Origin: Pokkaliibacter sp. MBI-7
Lineage (GTDB): Bacteria; Pseudomonadota; Gammaproteobacteria; Pseudomonadales; Balneatricaceae
Length of the DNA: 64,000 nucleotides
Direction of reading: 5' to 3'
Assembly (NCBI RefSeq): GCF_029846635.1
Contig: NZ_JARVTG010000003.1
Span: forward strand, 43,691-107,690
Below the pieces are notes generated by a model that saw only the letters and a list, made by a program, of their open reading frames with translations, was not told where the DNA came from and did not search any database. How positions within the stretch are numbered: the stretch's first letter is position 1; each line of letters begins with the position of its first letter. This document shows, piece after piece, positions 14,936 through 23,735 of the stretch. The position numbers were made by a program, and so were the translations under genes.

Positions 14936-17020
14936 ATGTTACGCGGTTTGTTGAAACGCTCAGGATCTCTGATTGGCCTAAGCTCAAAAGGGACCACTGC
15001 CCCAGTCATTTCAAAGACCCCCTCCGGTCCCGCATCCACAGCACCTACTGAGCTCGATCCCAGCGACTACCTGACGGACAGCGGCCTGATACGTCCCCTG
15101 TCGGCAAAGCAGCTCCTGGCTCCCCCTGCCAGACAACAACTGCTGCAGCTGATCTGGCAAATGACCAGTCTGCCCGAAGCCCATTTCAAATCGCTCTACA
15201 TGGAACCTATCGAGCGCTACGCAGAGCTGGTCCAGCTACTTCCTGCGTCGGAAAGTCATCACCACGCTCACCTCGGCGGTATGCTTGATCACGGCCTTGA
15301 GATCATTGCCTACGCTCTCAAGCTACGTCGATCCTACCTATTGCCCCAAGGGGCGCCTCCCGAGGAACAAAGTGCGCAAGCCGAGGCCTGGACAGCGGGT
15401 GCAGCCTACGGTGCGCTTTGTCACGACATCGGCAAGATCGCCGTCGATATTGAGGTCACTCTAGCCTCTGGCAAGCCCTGGCATCCCTGGCATGGATCAA
15501 TCCGGGAACCGTACCGCGTGCGCTATATCAAGGGACGTGACTACCACTTGCATGCGCCTGCGGGCGCCCTGCTCGTTTCCCAGATCCTGACGCCTTACGT
15601 GTTGGACTGGCTCAGTCATTTCCCGGCTTTATTCGGTGCCCTGCTGTCGGTCCTTGCTGGCCACAATGATCGTGCCGGCATTCTGGGCGAGATCGTTATC
15701 AAAGCGGATCAGGCCAGCGTTGCCGCGAACCTGGGCGGCAATCCTGGTAAAGCGATCACTGCTCCCAAGAGCTCCCTGCAGTCCAAATTGCTTGGCGGTC
15801 TACGCTTCCTGCTGCAGCAAGGCGGTATCCGCTTCAATCAGCCTGGCGCCGCTGCCTATCTGACCGACGACGCACTCTGGCTGGTCAGCAAAGCCGTCGT
15901 TGATCAATTGAAGGCCCATCTGCTCCAGCAGGGCATTGAAGGCATACCCTCGTCCAACAGTCGCCTGTTCGATGAAATGCAGGCCCATGGACTGGTCCAG
16001 CCTACGTCCGATGGACGCAGCATCTGGAAATGCCAGATCACTGTTGAAGGCAAAGACCCCTGGACTCAAAGCCTGACGCTGCTCAAAGTCGCCCCTTCAC
16101 TGATCTGGGAGAACAACAGTGATCGCCCAGCGGTACTCAAAGGCACTGTCGTACCTGAACATACAGACGCTGGCACAGGCGCTCCAGATAAGATCACTGC
16201 GCCAGATGCCACTACAGCACAGCCTGCTGCGACAGCCTTCACACTCGATGACCTGCTCCAGTCCACTACATCATCAGCACTGCCCGATTCGACGACACAG
16301 AAGACTGCGACAACGACCCAGCAGATAGAAACTGCGGCAGCGACAACGCAACAGGAAATGACTGGGGCAGTACCCTCAGCATCCCAAACCCATTCTGCCG
16401 ATGCCACCGACGTCATGTTGTCCTTGTTCGATCAACTCATGCCGGCAGCGGCCCAGGTGACAACACCGGCTCCAGCCCCCTTGGTCCCACGAACGCCAGA
16501 GGCTCCCGTAGCCCCACTGGAACCTGTTGTAGCCACGCCCGAGGTACAACGGGCAGGCAATCCAAAAACTTTTACAGGCGGCAGGAACTTGGCGTCAGAA
16601 ACAAACACTAACGCGCCAGAGAAAATTAAAGATACAATACCTACACATTTCGTTACATGGATTAAACAAGGAGTCGCGGATCGCTCCATGATTACCAATG
16701 ACTCGCGTGCACTGGTCCATGGAGTCGATAACACGGTGCTACTGGTAACCCCGACCATCTTTACCAAATACCTGGCAGAGCACCCGAACGTAGACATGGA
16801 GTGGAGAGAGTTGCAAGTGAGCTTTCAGCAACTGGGTATCCACCGCAAAGCCGCCGGCAATGGAGAAAATATCTGGACTTGCTACGTCAACGGGCCGAGA
16901 AAGACAGGGAAGTCACTGAAGGGCTACCTATTACTCAATCCGACAGACGTGGCGCCAAACATCAGAAACAACCCGTTTCTCACACTTGCCCCTGAGCGGG
17001 TGGCTGAGGGAGAGGTCTGA
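14936..17020 (+). CDS. traI: MobH-family relaxase TraI
   Basis: 694 residues. N-terminal TraI_2 domain with HD-hydrolase-like metal motifs: HHHAHLGG and DH (108-119) and HDIGK (163-167). A long alanine/threonine/proline-rich linker (~400-550) leads to a C-terminal winged-helix TraI_2_C domain (FVTWIKQGVADRSM ...). MobH relaxases nick at oriT and pilot DNA for SXT/PFGI-1-type elements. Followed by the recombinase gene, as at one end of pKLC102-like islands. Confidence 0.93.
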   Translation: MLRGLLKRSGSLIGLSSKGTTAPVISKTPSGPASTAPTELDPSDYLTDSGLIRPLSAKQLLAPPARQQLLQLIWQMTSLPEAHFKSLYMEPIERYAELVQLLPASESHHHAHLGGMLDHGLEIIAYALKLRRSYLLPQGAPPEEQSAQAEAWTAGAAYGALCHDIGKIAVDIEVTLASGKPWHPWHGSIREPYRVRYIKGRDYHLHAPAGALLVSQILTPYVLDWLSHFPALFGALLSVLAGHNDRAGILGEIVIKADQASVAANLGGNPGKAITAPKSSLQSKLLGGLRFLLQQGGIRFNQPGAAAYLTDDALWLVSKAVVDQLKAHLLQQGIEGIPSSNSRLFDEMQAHGLVQPTSDGRSIWKCQITVEGKDPWTQSLTLLKVAPSLIWENNSDRPAVLKGTVVPEHTDAGTGAPDKITAPDATTAQPAATAFTLDDLLQSTTSSALPDSTTQKTATTTQQIETAAATTQQEMTGAVPSASQTHSADATDVMLSLFDQLMPAAAQVTTPAPAPLVPRTPEAPVAPLEPVVATPEVQRAGNPKTFTGGRNLASETNTNAPEKIKDTIPTHFVTWIKQGVADRSMITNDSRALVHGVDNTVLLVTPTIFTKYLAEHPNVDMEWRELQVSFQQLGIHRKAAGNGENIWTCYVNGPRKTGKSLKGYLLLNPTDVAPNIRNNPFLTLAPERVAEGEV

Positions 17021-17085
17021 GTAGTACCAGGTAGACACCTGGATGAAGAAAGTGAAAGACGTTGTACAGAGGGAAGTAGTCAAGC

Positions 17086-18045
17086 ATGGAACAGCAAGCA
17101 CAGGGATCAACCAAGCCCATTACCTGGGAAGAGTTGTTGGAGGAATATCGACTTCAAAAACGGGTCAAGCCGGTCACACTCAGAAACTACGGTATTGCCA
17201 TCCGATGTTTTCAGAAGTTCCAGCCAGATGTTCTGCCAGAACAAGTCACACATAAACAGTTGCTGTATTGGCGTGAGGCCGCATTAGACAGTGAGCCTGG
17301 CCTGAAGCCTATAAGCTGGAACACCTATATCGACACGCTGCGCCATCTATTCCGTTTTGGTTTGGAGTCAGCGCTTCTGCAGTGTGATCAGAATCCCTTC
17401 TACAAACTCAAAGTACGCGAGACTGATGTTGAGTTTATCGTATTGGGTACAGAGGATATGGATGCCTATCGGCAACACCTTGACCGTTTAGCAGAGAAAG
17501 AGAAGGTGGCTAAGCAGGTCTCCTTTCGACCCGTGTGGTTTCATCGTTGCTTGCTTGAAACGCTTTACAATACGGGCATGCGGTTACATCAGCTGCTACA
17601 TCTGCACCAGACAGACATCAACCTGCAGAAGAATACGATTCACCTTCGGGCAGCCATCAGTAAGAACGGAAAGTCGTATTCAATACCGATTGCAGAGCCA
17701 CTTCGCCCCTACCTTGAGCAATTGCTAGAAAATGCCAAACGCGAAGGCATTCGCGGGAATGAGCAGCTTTTCAATCTGAATCGTTTTAGGAAACGGTATC
17801 AGCAGGAAGATACGCCAATGAAGAAGAGTCAGGTGCACTACTTCTTTGGCCAGCTATCAAGGCAGGTGAATTGTAAGGTGACGTCTCATGCCTTCAGACA
17901 TACGATTGCAACCACGTTGATGCGGCATCCTGATCGTAATTTGATGATTGCTCAGGCTTTGTTGGGGCACAGAAGCCTGCGTTCAACACTGCGTTATGTC
18001 ACGGTAGACATGGATCAGATCAGAGAAGCGTTAAATAATCGATAA
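17086..18045 (+). CDS. int: Tyrosine recombinase/integrase (XerC/D-like)
   Basis: 319 residues. N-terminal SAM-like DNA-binding domain, then the catalytic domain with R in NTGMRLHQLLHL, HxxR in SHAFRHTIAT, H in LLGHRS and the nucleophile Y in LRYVTVD. All core residues are present. Next to traI on one side and parA on the other; likely integrates or excises the element, or resolves its multimers. Confidence 0.93.
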   Translation: MEQQAQGSTKPITWEELLEEYRLQKRVKPVTLRNYGIAIRCFQKFQPDVLPEQVTHKQLLYWREAALDSEPGLKPISWNTYIDTLRHLFRFGLESALLQCDQNPFYKLKVRETDVEFIVLGTEDMDAYRQHLDRLAEKEKVAKQVSFRPVWFHRCLLETLYNTGMRLHQLLHLHQTDINLQKNTIHLRAAISKNGKSYSIPIAEPLRPYLEQLLENAKREGIRGNEQLFNLNRFRKRYQQEDTPMKKSQVHYFFGQLSRQVNCKVTSHAFRHTIATTLMRHPDRNLMIAQALLGHRSLRSTLRYVTVDMDQIREALNNR

Positions 18046-18104
18046 TCAGGTATTGATAAAGAAACAAATAAGTGTATTGTGTGGTGTGTGGTAGGGGAGA
18101 GAGT

Positions 18105-18134
18105 TGCTGACTGACGCGGCAAACGCAGTCAGCA
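18105..18134. other. 9-bp inverted repeat after the recombinase gene
   Basis: TGCTGACTG ... CAGTCAGCA with a 12-base loop lies 60 bases after the recombinase stop, in the 433-base spacer before parA. It could be a terminator stem (no T run) or part of the recombination site. Undecided. Confidence 0.4.
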
Positions 18135-18227
18135 TGGTTAAAGCGGTAAGGATATAAACGGATAGCAAATCAGTTTAAGGGGTGCCTCAGAAGTTTCAGT
18201 CTGAGGATAGATTCAACAACTTTTAGT

Positions 18228-18363
18228 GAATCGGCCTGAGGGGTAACTCAGGGATTCGGGTGAATCGTGAGGGTTAGCTCAACGATTCTGGGCGAATCGG
18301 TCTGAGGGTTAACTCAGGGATTCTGGGTGAATCGGTCTGAGGGTTAGCTCAACGATTCTTGGC
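18228..18363. repeat. Four palindromic repeats upstream of parA
   Basis: Four units starting at 18228, 18262, 18294 and 18329 (spacing 34, 32, 35). Each is bounded by GAATC and GATTC; in units 1 and 3 CTGAG/CTCAG form an inner dyad. Located upstream of parA and after the recombinase gene. Candidate ParA/ParB-type binding array, operator or attP arm sites. Function inferred from position. Confidence 0.65.
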
Positions 18364-18478
18364 AAAACATAAAATATTTTGTTGCTCGACACTCATAATG
18401 TCAAGTTTCTGAGCCGCCAGAATCTCTCCCTCATACCTCCGAAATCATACGAATACAAGGACATTTTCCGGAGGCTCT

Positions 18479-19315
18479 ATGAAGAAGATTATCGCAGTAA
18501 CCAACTCCAAAGGCGGAGTTGGAAAGAGCACAACAGTGGTCAATTTGTCGGCGTTCCTCGCCGATGTAGGCTTAAGGACACTGATCGTTGACCTGGACAT
18601 TCAGCCCACAGCGAGCAGTTATTTCCATCTGTCGTATGAAGCTCCTTTTGGCATCAGCGAACTGCTGAGCCAAAACCTGCCTCCGTCCGATCAGATAATT
18701 TCCAGGACCAGTATCGACGGACTGGACCTCGTAAAGTCCAACGATCCATCAGGCTCGCTCAGTACGTCACTTTTACATGCCCCCGACGGGCGTATTCGTC
18801 TGAGACGTCTGCTGGCCCGATTCAGCGACTACGACATCATTCTATTGGATACCCAAGGTGCCCGTTCAGTCGTGCTCGACATGGCACTGTTGGCTGCAGA
18901 CATGGTGGTATCTCCCGTTACCCCAGCAACGCTCAGCGCCCGGGAATTTATCCGGGGCATGGGCACGCTCTATAACGACCTGTCTCCCATGGCCGAAGCT
19001 ATGGGGATCACCATTCCAACAATGCAGATTCTTCTGAACCAGATAGACAACACGAATAACAGTTCAATGGTTATTGAACTCGTAAAGGATATGGCGGCAG
19101 AAGAAGACTGGTTCACGGTACTACAGACAGAAGTCCCCGATCTTGTGGCCTACAAAAACGCGAGTGCGCTAGGCGTGGCAGCTCACCGCTATGAGCCCAA
19201 ACGCCCTGCGGGGCGCCAGGCAGCATCATGTATGGAGACGATGGTTGATCTTGCTCTGGAACTGCTGCCAGAGCAAGAGGCGGCCATCACCGCCTACTGC
19301 AAGACCCTGAAGTAA
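18479..19315 (+). CDS. parA: ParA/Soj partition ATPase
   Basis: 278 residues with deviant Walker A KGGVGKST at the N-terminus, Walker A' DLDIQPTAS and Walker B ILLDTQG. The ribosome site GGAGG lies just upstream. Soj-type ParA starts the first backbone operon in pKLC102/PAPI-1 islands, where it is needed to maintain the excised circle. Works with the ParB at 21123. Confidence 0.93.
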   Translation: MKKIIAVTNSKGGVGKSTTVVNLSAFLADVGLRTLIVDLDIQPTASSYFHLSYEAPFGISELLSQNLPPSDQIISRTSIDGLDLVKSNDPSGSLSTSLLHAPDGRIRLRRLLARFSDYDIILLDTQGARSVVLDMALLAADMVVSPVTPATLSAREFIRGMGTLYNDLSPMAEAMGITIPTMQILLNQIDNTNNSSMVIELVKDMAAEEDWFTVLQTEVPDLVAYKNASALGVAAHRYEPKRPAGRQAASCMETMVDLALELLPEQEAAITAYCKTLK

Positions 19316-19325
19316 GGACGCCACC

Positions 19326-19670
19326 ATGAAATACATCATGTTAGGCGTCCCGATGGGACAGGGGCTACGCCATTTTCCCATCATTTTCCCGGATGTGTTC
19401 AGCCATGACCAAATGGCTGAAGCTGCCCAATTATTGCCAGGGCTGGCCAACAGCGAGGTTATCTCTGCAGGATTATGCAATATCGATGTGACCTGCTACG
19501 GCGACAGCCCGTCCTTGCAGCGGGCCAGCCGCTCTGTCGATACCCGCATCATCAACACCTATTCCCTGCTTCACGGGTTTGCCGATCTGGCGGACCTGCC
19601 CCCCAGCCTGCAATCCCTGTGCGAGTCGCACAGTCACCTCGCCCCTCACCAGGAGCCACATCATGACTAA
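19326..19670 (+). CDS. Hypothetical protein in the parA operon
   Basis: 114 residues, start ATG after TAAGGACG, 10 bases after parA; its end overlaps the next gene by 8 bases. Contains FPIIFPDVFSHDQMAEAAQLL and a small predicted alpha/beta fold (LCNIDVTCYGDS). No family recognised. Conserved operon position suggests a maintenance role. Confidence 0.75.
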   Translation: MKYIMLGVPMGQGLRHFPIIFPDVFSHDQMAEAAQLLPGLANSEVISAGLCNIDVTCYGDSPSLQRASRSVDTRIINTYSLLHGFADLADLPPSLQSLCESHSHLAPHQEPHHD

Positions 19671-20424
19671 TGCCTCCCTGTTTAGTCCGTTGCTCACCCT
19701 GAGCAGCCGGGATCTGGTACGCCATTACCAGCAGGCCATCGAGTACCTGCTGCCTGTTGCCCTCCAGGACACGGAGGGCGCTCGTGTCGCCGCTCAGGTG
19801 CTGCTGTCCGCCTATAACGGCGATGACTATCAGCTGAATATCACGGATCTCGGGCGGTTTGGCGTCAATGAGGAAGTGATCATGAACGCCATCCTGACCG
19901 TGGTTTACGCCCGAGCACGCACTGGAATAGCGCCTCAGGGGCTGATCGATAAGGGTGATGCCCGTTTTTATGCGTTGGGCCAGCACTGGCATGGGCTGCA
20001 TGCCATCGTTCGCATTCAGCACCAGTACAACACGTATGGCTGGCAGGTTCCGATGCAGTCCATGGGTCCCGAGGCGCTCAATCACCATTACCAGCAGGCA
20101 GTAGAGCGCCTGCTGACCACGGCCCAGCAGGAGACCAGCTCGGGACATATTGCCGCCCAGGTGCTGCTCTCGGCTTATGACGGCACGTGTTACCCGTGGG
20201 ATATGGCCCGCCTGTCACTCATTCTTGACGCGAAAGAGGATCTGCTGAGCGCCATCCTGATGGTGGTTTACGCACGGGCGTACACGGGAAAAGGGCCACA
20301 GGAGCTGATCGACAACGGCGATGCCCGTTTTGCAGCCTTGGTCACACGCTGGTCTCAGCTGTCGCTCTCAGCGCTCATTGAACGCCTCGGCTATGTCCAT
20401 GGTCAGGAGGTGTGCCATGACTAG
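19663..20424 (+). CDS. Protein with two DUF7673-like repeats
   Basis: 253 residues, start ATG 19663 after CAGGAGCC. Two homologous halves each run HYQQA(I/V)E-LL ... AAQVLLSAY(N/D)G ... (A/S)AIL-VVYARA-TG--PQ-LID-GDARF-AL. The pattern resembles DUF7673, a helical domain common on Pseudomonas-type ICEs. The following gene carries a third, more diverged copy. Function unknown; internal duplication is clear. Confidence 0.78.
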   Translation: MTNASLFSPLLTLSSRDLVRHYQQAIEYLLPVALQDTEGARVAAQVLLSAYNGDDYQLNITDLGRFGVNEEVIMNAILTVVYARARTGIAPQGLIDKGDARFYALGQHWHGLHAIVRIQHQYNTYGWQVPMQSMGPEALNHHYQQAVERLLTTAQQETSSGHIAAQVLLSAYDGTCYPWDMARLSLILDAKEDLLSAILMVVYARAYTGKGPQELIDNGDARFAALVTRWSQLSLSALIERLGYVHGQEVCHD

Positions 20425-20878
20425 GCCGTTCTCTTCACACTTTTTCCACTTCCCGCTGTCTTTGGAGCATGAAGAGGTACTAGATCAGGACTACCCCGCC
20501 GCGGTGGAGCAGTTGCTGGCCAGCACAGAGGGGCAACACGGCGAGGCCACCACACGCTGCCTGCTGGCGTTCTACATGGGTGATCTGCCCTGCCTGAGGC
20601 AACTGAGCGCTCACGACCAGTCCGCGTTCTTTAACGTGCTCTATGGCTACGCGGCCACAGGCCGTATGCCTCATCAGGTCATCCCCACCGGGGATGACCG
20701 CTTTCAGGCGTTGTGGGCACGTCACGTCCAGACGCCCCGATCCACCGCATGCTCCAACATCGATGCCCTGCCCCACACCGTCTGTGACGGGCACCCTGAC
20801 ACCCCACTGTCTCACGACGTGATGCTGGCCTTCCGTGCACGCCAGCATCACGCCGTAGCTCCGTTTCACTCGCACTAG
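20417..20878 (+). CDS. Single-repeat DUF7673-like protein
   Basis: 153 residues, start ATG 20417 after AGGAGG; overlaps the preceding gene by 8 bases. Residues ~26-110 (DYPAAVEQLLAS ... LLAFYMGD ... FNVLYGYAATGRMPHQVIPTGDDRFQAL) align with the two repeats of the upstream protein. Probably arose by duplication. The last ~40 residues are low-complexity and possibly disordered. Confidence 0.75.
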   Translation: MTRPFSSHFFHFPLSLEHEEVLDQDYPAAVEQLLASTEGQHGEATTRCLLAFYMGDLPCLRQLSAHDQSAFFNVLYGYAATGRMPHQVIPTGDDRFQALWARHVQTPRSTACSNIDALPHTVCDGHPDTPLSHDVMLAFRARQHHAVAPFHSH

Positions 20879-20890
20879 AAGGCTTTTGGC

Positions 20891-21130
20891 ATGACTCACC
20901 ACGACCCTGATTTCACCCTTGATGAGCTCAACACCACCGACGTTGACGTGCCGCGCGCCCTTTTCCAGCAGATACCCAAGGCTGTCAGGACACAGAGTCC
21001 GAAGCCGTCAGGCTGCATTCGGAAGTGCGGAGTCATGCCGAAGCCCTCCTGGTCACCAGTCCGTTATCAATCGCACTACCAGACCCATTACCTGGCCCAT
21101 CGAACCGCGCAGGAGCCTGCTTATGAGTAA
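20891..21130 (+). CDS. Possible small protein before parB
   Basis: 79 residues; AAGG lies nine bases upstream, and the end overlaps the start of parB by 8 bases, as with its neighbours. The acidic N-terminus (DPDFTLDELNTTDVDVPRALFQQIP) looks protein-like; the basic, tyrosine/histidine-rich end is less convincing. Kept at low confidence. Confidence 0.4.
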   Translation: MTHHDPDFTLDELNTTDVDVPRALFQQIPKAVRTQSPKPSGCIRKCGVMPKPSWSPVRYQSHYQTHYLAHRTAQEPAYE

Positions 21131-22946
21131 AAAAGTCACCGCCGAGGCCATGCGGGCCAACCTGCTGCGCCCCGTTCCCAGTGCCAGTCATTCGGGGGCT
21201 ATCGCCTTTTCTGATCCCATCGCGGATCAGCCCATGATCCTGACACTGGATCAGTTACGCCCGTTCGACAACAACCCGAGGCTGTCGAAAAACCCGCTGT
21301 ATGAGGACATCAAGGCCTCGATTCTGAAGCGAGGTCTGGATAATCCACCCCCGGTGACCCGCAGACCGGGTGAGACCTATTACATCATCCGCAATGGCGG
21401 CAATACGCGCCTCGCCATCCTCAATGAACTGTGGACAGAGACCCAGGACGAGAAATTTTTCAGGATCCCCGTCCTGTTCAAACCCTGGAAACTGCTGGAT
21501 GCCGACGGTCACGAAAGCCCAGCAATCGGCGAACTGGATACCTTGGTCGGCCACCTGGCAGAAAATTCCATGAGGTCGGACCTGACCTTTATCGAAAAAG
21601 CCCTCGGTATTGCCAAGGCCAGAACCCTGTACGAACAGCAGGAAGGCACAGCGATCTCGCAGCGAGAGCTGGCCAACAGACTAAAAGAAGACGGCTTCCC
21701 CATCGGCCAGTCCCACATCTCGAAAATGGAAGCGGCAATCCAGTACCTCTACCCCTGTATCCCGAATTTATTAACCCTGGGCATGGGAAAACACCGTATT
21801 TCAGAGCTGCTGAAAATGCGCTCCGGCGCCTGGGAATACTGGAGAACGTTTATACCCCAGCCCGAAGAGCGGGAAGGCCTGTTCCAGCTGGGCTGGAACG
21901 AAACACTGCAGCGTCATGACAACGACGAAGAGGCGGCACTGATCGCGTTAGCCAACAGTCCTGAGATCATTCGGTTTTTCACCGAAGATCTGGCCGGCTG
22001 GCTGTCGCGGGTCACCCGCGAGCTGAACCCGGATAACCCGGAGATGCAGAAACCCGGGACGCGACACAACAACAACGCGCTCCTGTTTCTGCAGGGCCGG
22101 ACTACCAAAGATAAGTGGCTGGAGATCGATGCCGAACTGGCATCCGAGTCGGCAGCGGCGGCCATTCGGGACGCAGAGCGCGAAGAACGAAGGCTAAAAA
22201 TGGAGGAAGGCCGGGAACGGGCCAACGAGCGCAGAGCAGCAGAAGCCGCTGCGGCTCAGGCGGGTCACACCGTGCCGGACGACGACCGCCTCGATGACGA
22301 CTACACGGAGGAGCAGCTGGATCTGATCGACGATCAGGCCCCACTGCCCCTGTCCCCCTCCGTCCAGACAGTAGCCCATCCGGGTGCCAGTCACACCCCG
22401 CAAGTAAATACCGTCGTCGCCACCGCGCCGGTGTCTCCTGCTGCCCCTAACCCATTGGGCCCTACTCCCACGCCGGCCTCGGTGTTCCCGGCCAGTAGCC
22501 CAGCCCCTGCGGCAGCACCTGTTGTTGCCCCCACGCCAGTTCCCCCTGCCGTCCTGCCCCGAACAGCGGTGGCTGATCCTGGCCTCGGCTTTGACGATCT
22601 GTGGCTCGTTGATGCCAACACAGCGGTCGCTGAGCTGCAGTATCAGGCAGCTGACGTTGCGATGGTCATGGCCATGATGGCCGGCGCACCGGAGCTGGTA
22701 GATATGGACGGGGAGGCGCTGCTCGGCTTTGTCGTCCAGCCCGAAGCGCTGGATGACCTGGCCACCCCCGCGGCACGGCACCTGGCTCAGTGGCTGAGTC
22801 TGCTGACCCGCACTGACGCTGGCCACGTCGACTTCGAGCTTCCCGCGCATGCACTGCTGCTGGGCGATCTGCCCGATGCCGATGTATTGCGCCTGTTCCG
22901 TTTGATCCGGCTCGGACGCGAGATCCGCCGTCGGACGCAAAACTAA
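21123..22946 (+). CDS. parB: ParB-family partition protein, PFGI-1 type
   Basis: 607 residues from ATG 21123 (MSKKVTAEAMRANLL). ParB/Srx core: LTLDQLRPFDNNPR, then PPVTRRPGETYYIIRNGGNTRLA and a helix-turn-helix (SQRELANRLKEDGFPIGQ). This long form with an N-terminal extension matches the ICE PFGI-1 ParB group. Residues ~450-560 are alanine/proline-rich and likely disordered. Partner of ParA; its binding site could be the 18228 or the 34722 repeats. Confidence 0.92.
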   Translation: MSKKVTAEAMRANLLRPVPSASHSGAIAFSDPIADQPMILTLDQLRPFDNNPRLSKNPLYEDIKASILKRGLDNPPPVTRRPGETYYIIRNGGNTRLAILNELWTETQDEKFFRIPVLFKPWKLLDADGHESPAIGELDTLVGHLAENSMRSDLTFIEKALGIAKARTLYEQQEGTAISQRELANRLKEDGFPIGQSHISKMEAAIQYLYPCIPNLLTLGMGKHRISELLKMRSGAWEYWRTFIPQPEEREGLFQLGWNETLQRHDNDEEAALIALANSPEIIRFFTEDLAGWLSRVTRELNPDNPEMQKPGTRHNNNALLFLQGRTTKDKWLEIDAELASESAAAAIRDAEREERRLKMEEGRERANERRAAEAAAAQAGHTVPDDDRLDDDYTEEQLDLIDDQAPLPLSPSVQTVAHPGASHTPQVNTVVATAPVSPAAPNPLGPTPTPASVFPASSPAPAAAPVVAPTPVPPAVLPRTAVADPGLGFDDLWLVDANTAVAELQYQAADVAMVMAMMAGAPELVDMDGEALLGFVVQPEALDDLATPAARHLAQWLSLLTRTDAGHVDFELPAHALLLGDLPDADVLRLFRLIRLGREIRRRTQN

Positions 22947-22976
22947 CCCAACCCGTACCATAAAGGATGTAAGGAA

Positions 22977-23672
22977 ATGTCCCCACGTTTAGTTCACGTG
23001 CTAAATCAGGCTCTGATCAACGAGATCATGAGCACCATTGAGCGGGGAGATCTGGCCCGCCTGCAGGATTTAGGTGTCGAGGCCGACGATGCCGCTATGC
23101 TGCAGCTGTTGTCTTCAACCGCCTTCGCCCGACTGTGCAACTGCACCGTGCCCATGGCCGAGGTGTCGGTGAATCGTGCCGTGCTGAGGAACGTGGTTCG
23201 CCAGTTGCTGAATGACAGCAACCGCGATGAGCGCATGGTGAGAGCCATGAACCTGGGCGCCTCGTACTCACTGCTGGAGGAGTTCTTTGGGCTGAACTCC
23301 ACCGAGGCGGCGTCGGTTCGCCGACTGCAGGGCATCCAGATTTCCTCGGGACGGCAGCAAATGCCGTCAGAGGAGCAGGAAAAAGCCCTGTGGGAGCGGT
23401 GGCACGAAGTCGTGCAGCCAGAAGCCGCGGAAAGCACGGATGCCTTCCTCGAAGCCATGTGCCGGCTGACGGAAGAGGCCCGCGCAGGCCTCTTTGGTCC
23501 CGATCAGGCGCTGCTCTCACTGGCCAGCTGCTGGCATCTCGTGAGTGGCTGGATCGAGGATGAACGTCTGTTCGGCAAAGGCGTGAAGGCATTCCGTGCC
23601 CGTCATCTGCGTGAACAAAGCAATACTGACGGGCTTATCCGGCACGTCAGACTGCTGAAAAAGCCTGCCTAA
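22977..23672 (+). CDS. DUF2857 family protein
   Basis: 231 residues. Pattern LNQALINEIMSTIERGDLARLQDLGV, then MNLGASYSLLEEFFGLNSTEAASVRRLQGI fits DUF2857 (STY4526-like), a fixed member of the parB-linked operon of SPI-7/PFGI-1 islands. The middle may be an HTH regulator-like fold. Precise role unknown. Confidence 0.82.
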   Translation: MSPRLVHVLNQALINEIMSTIERGDLARLQDLGVEADDAAMLQLLSSTAFARLCNCTVPMAEVSVNRAVLRNVVRQLLNDSNRDERMVRAMNLGASYSLLEEFFGLNSTEAASVRRLQGIQISSGRQQMPSEEQEKALWERWHEVVQPEAAESTDAFLEAMCRLTEEARAGLFGPDQALLSLASCWHLVSGWIEDERLFGKGVKAFRARHLREQSNTDGLIRHVRLLKKPA

Positions 23673-23735
23673 GCGCCGCCTGTGACTGTGACGATTGTCA
23701 TCAAAGCGCGCCCGCATAAAAGCTGGGGGATGATC

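Noticed and set aside
22194..22961. Long minus-strand open frame opposite parB
   Set aside because: Shadow of the GC-rich, Ala/Pro-rich part of parB; no ribosome site and implausible composition.
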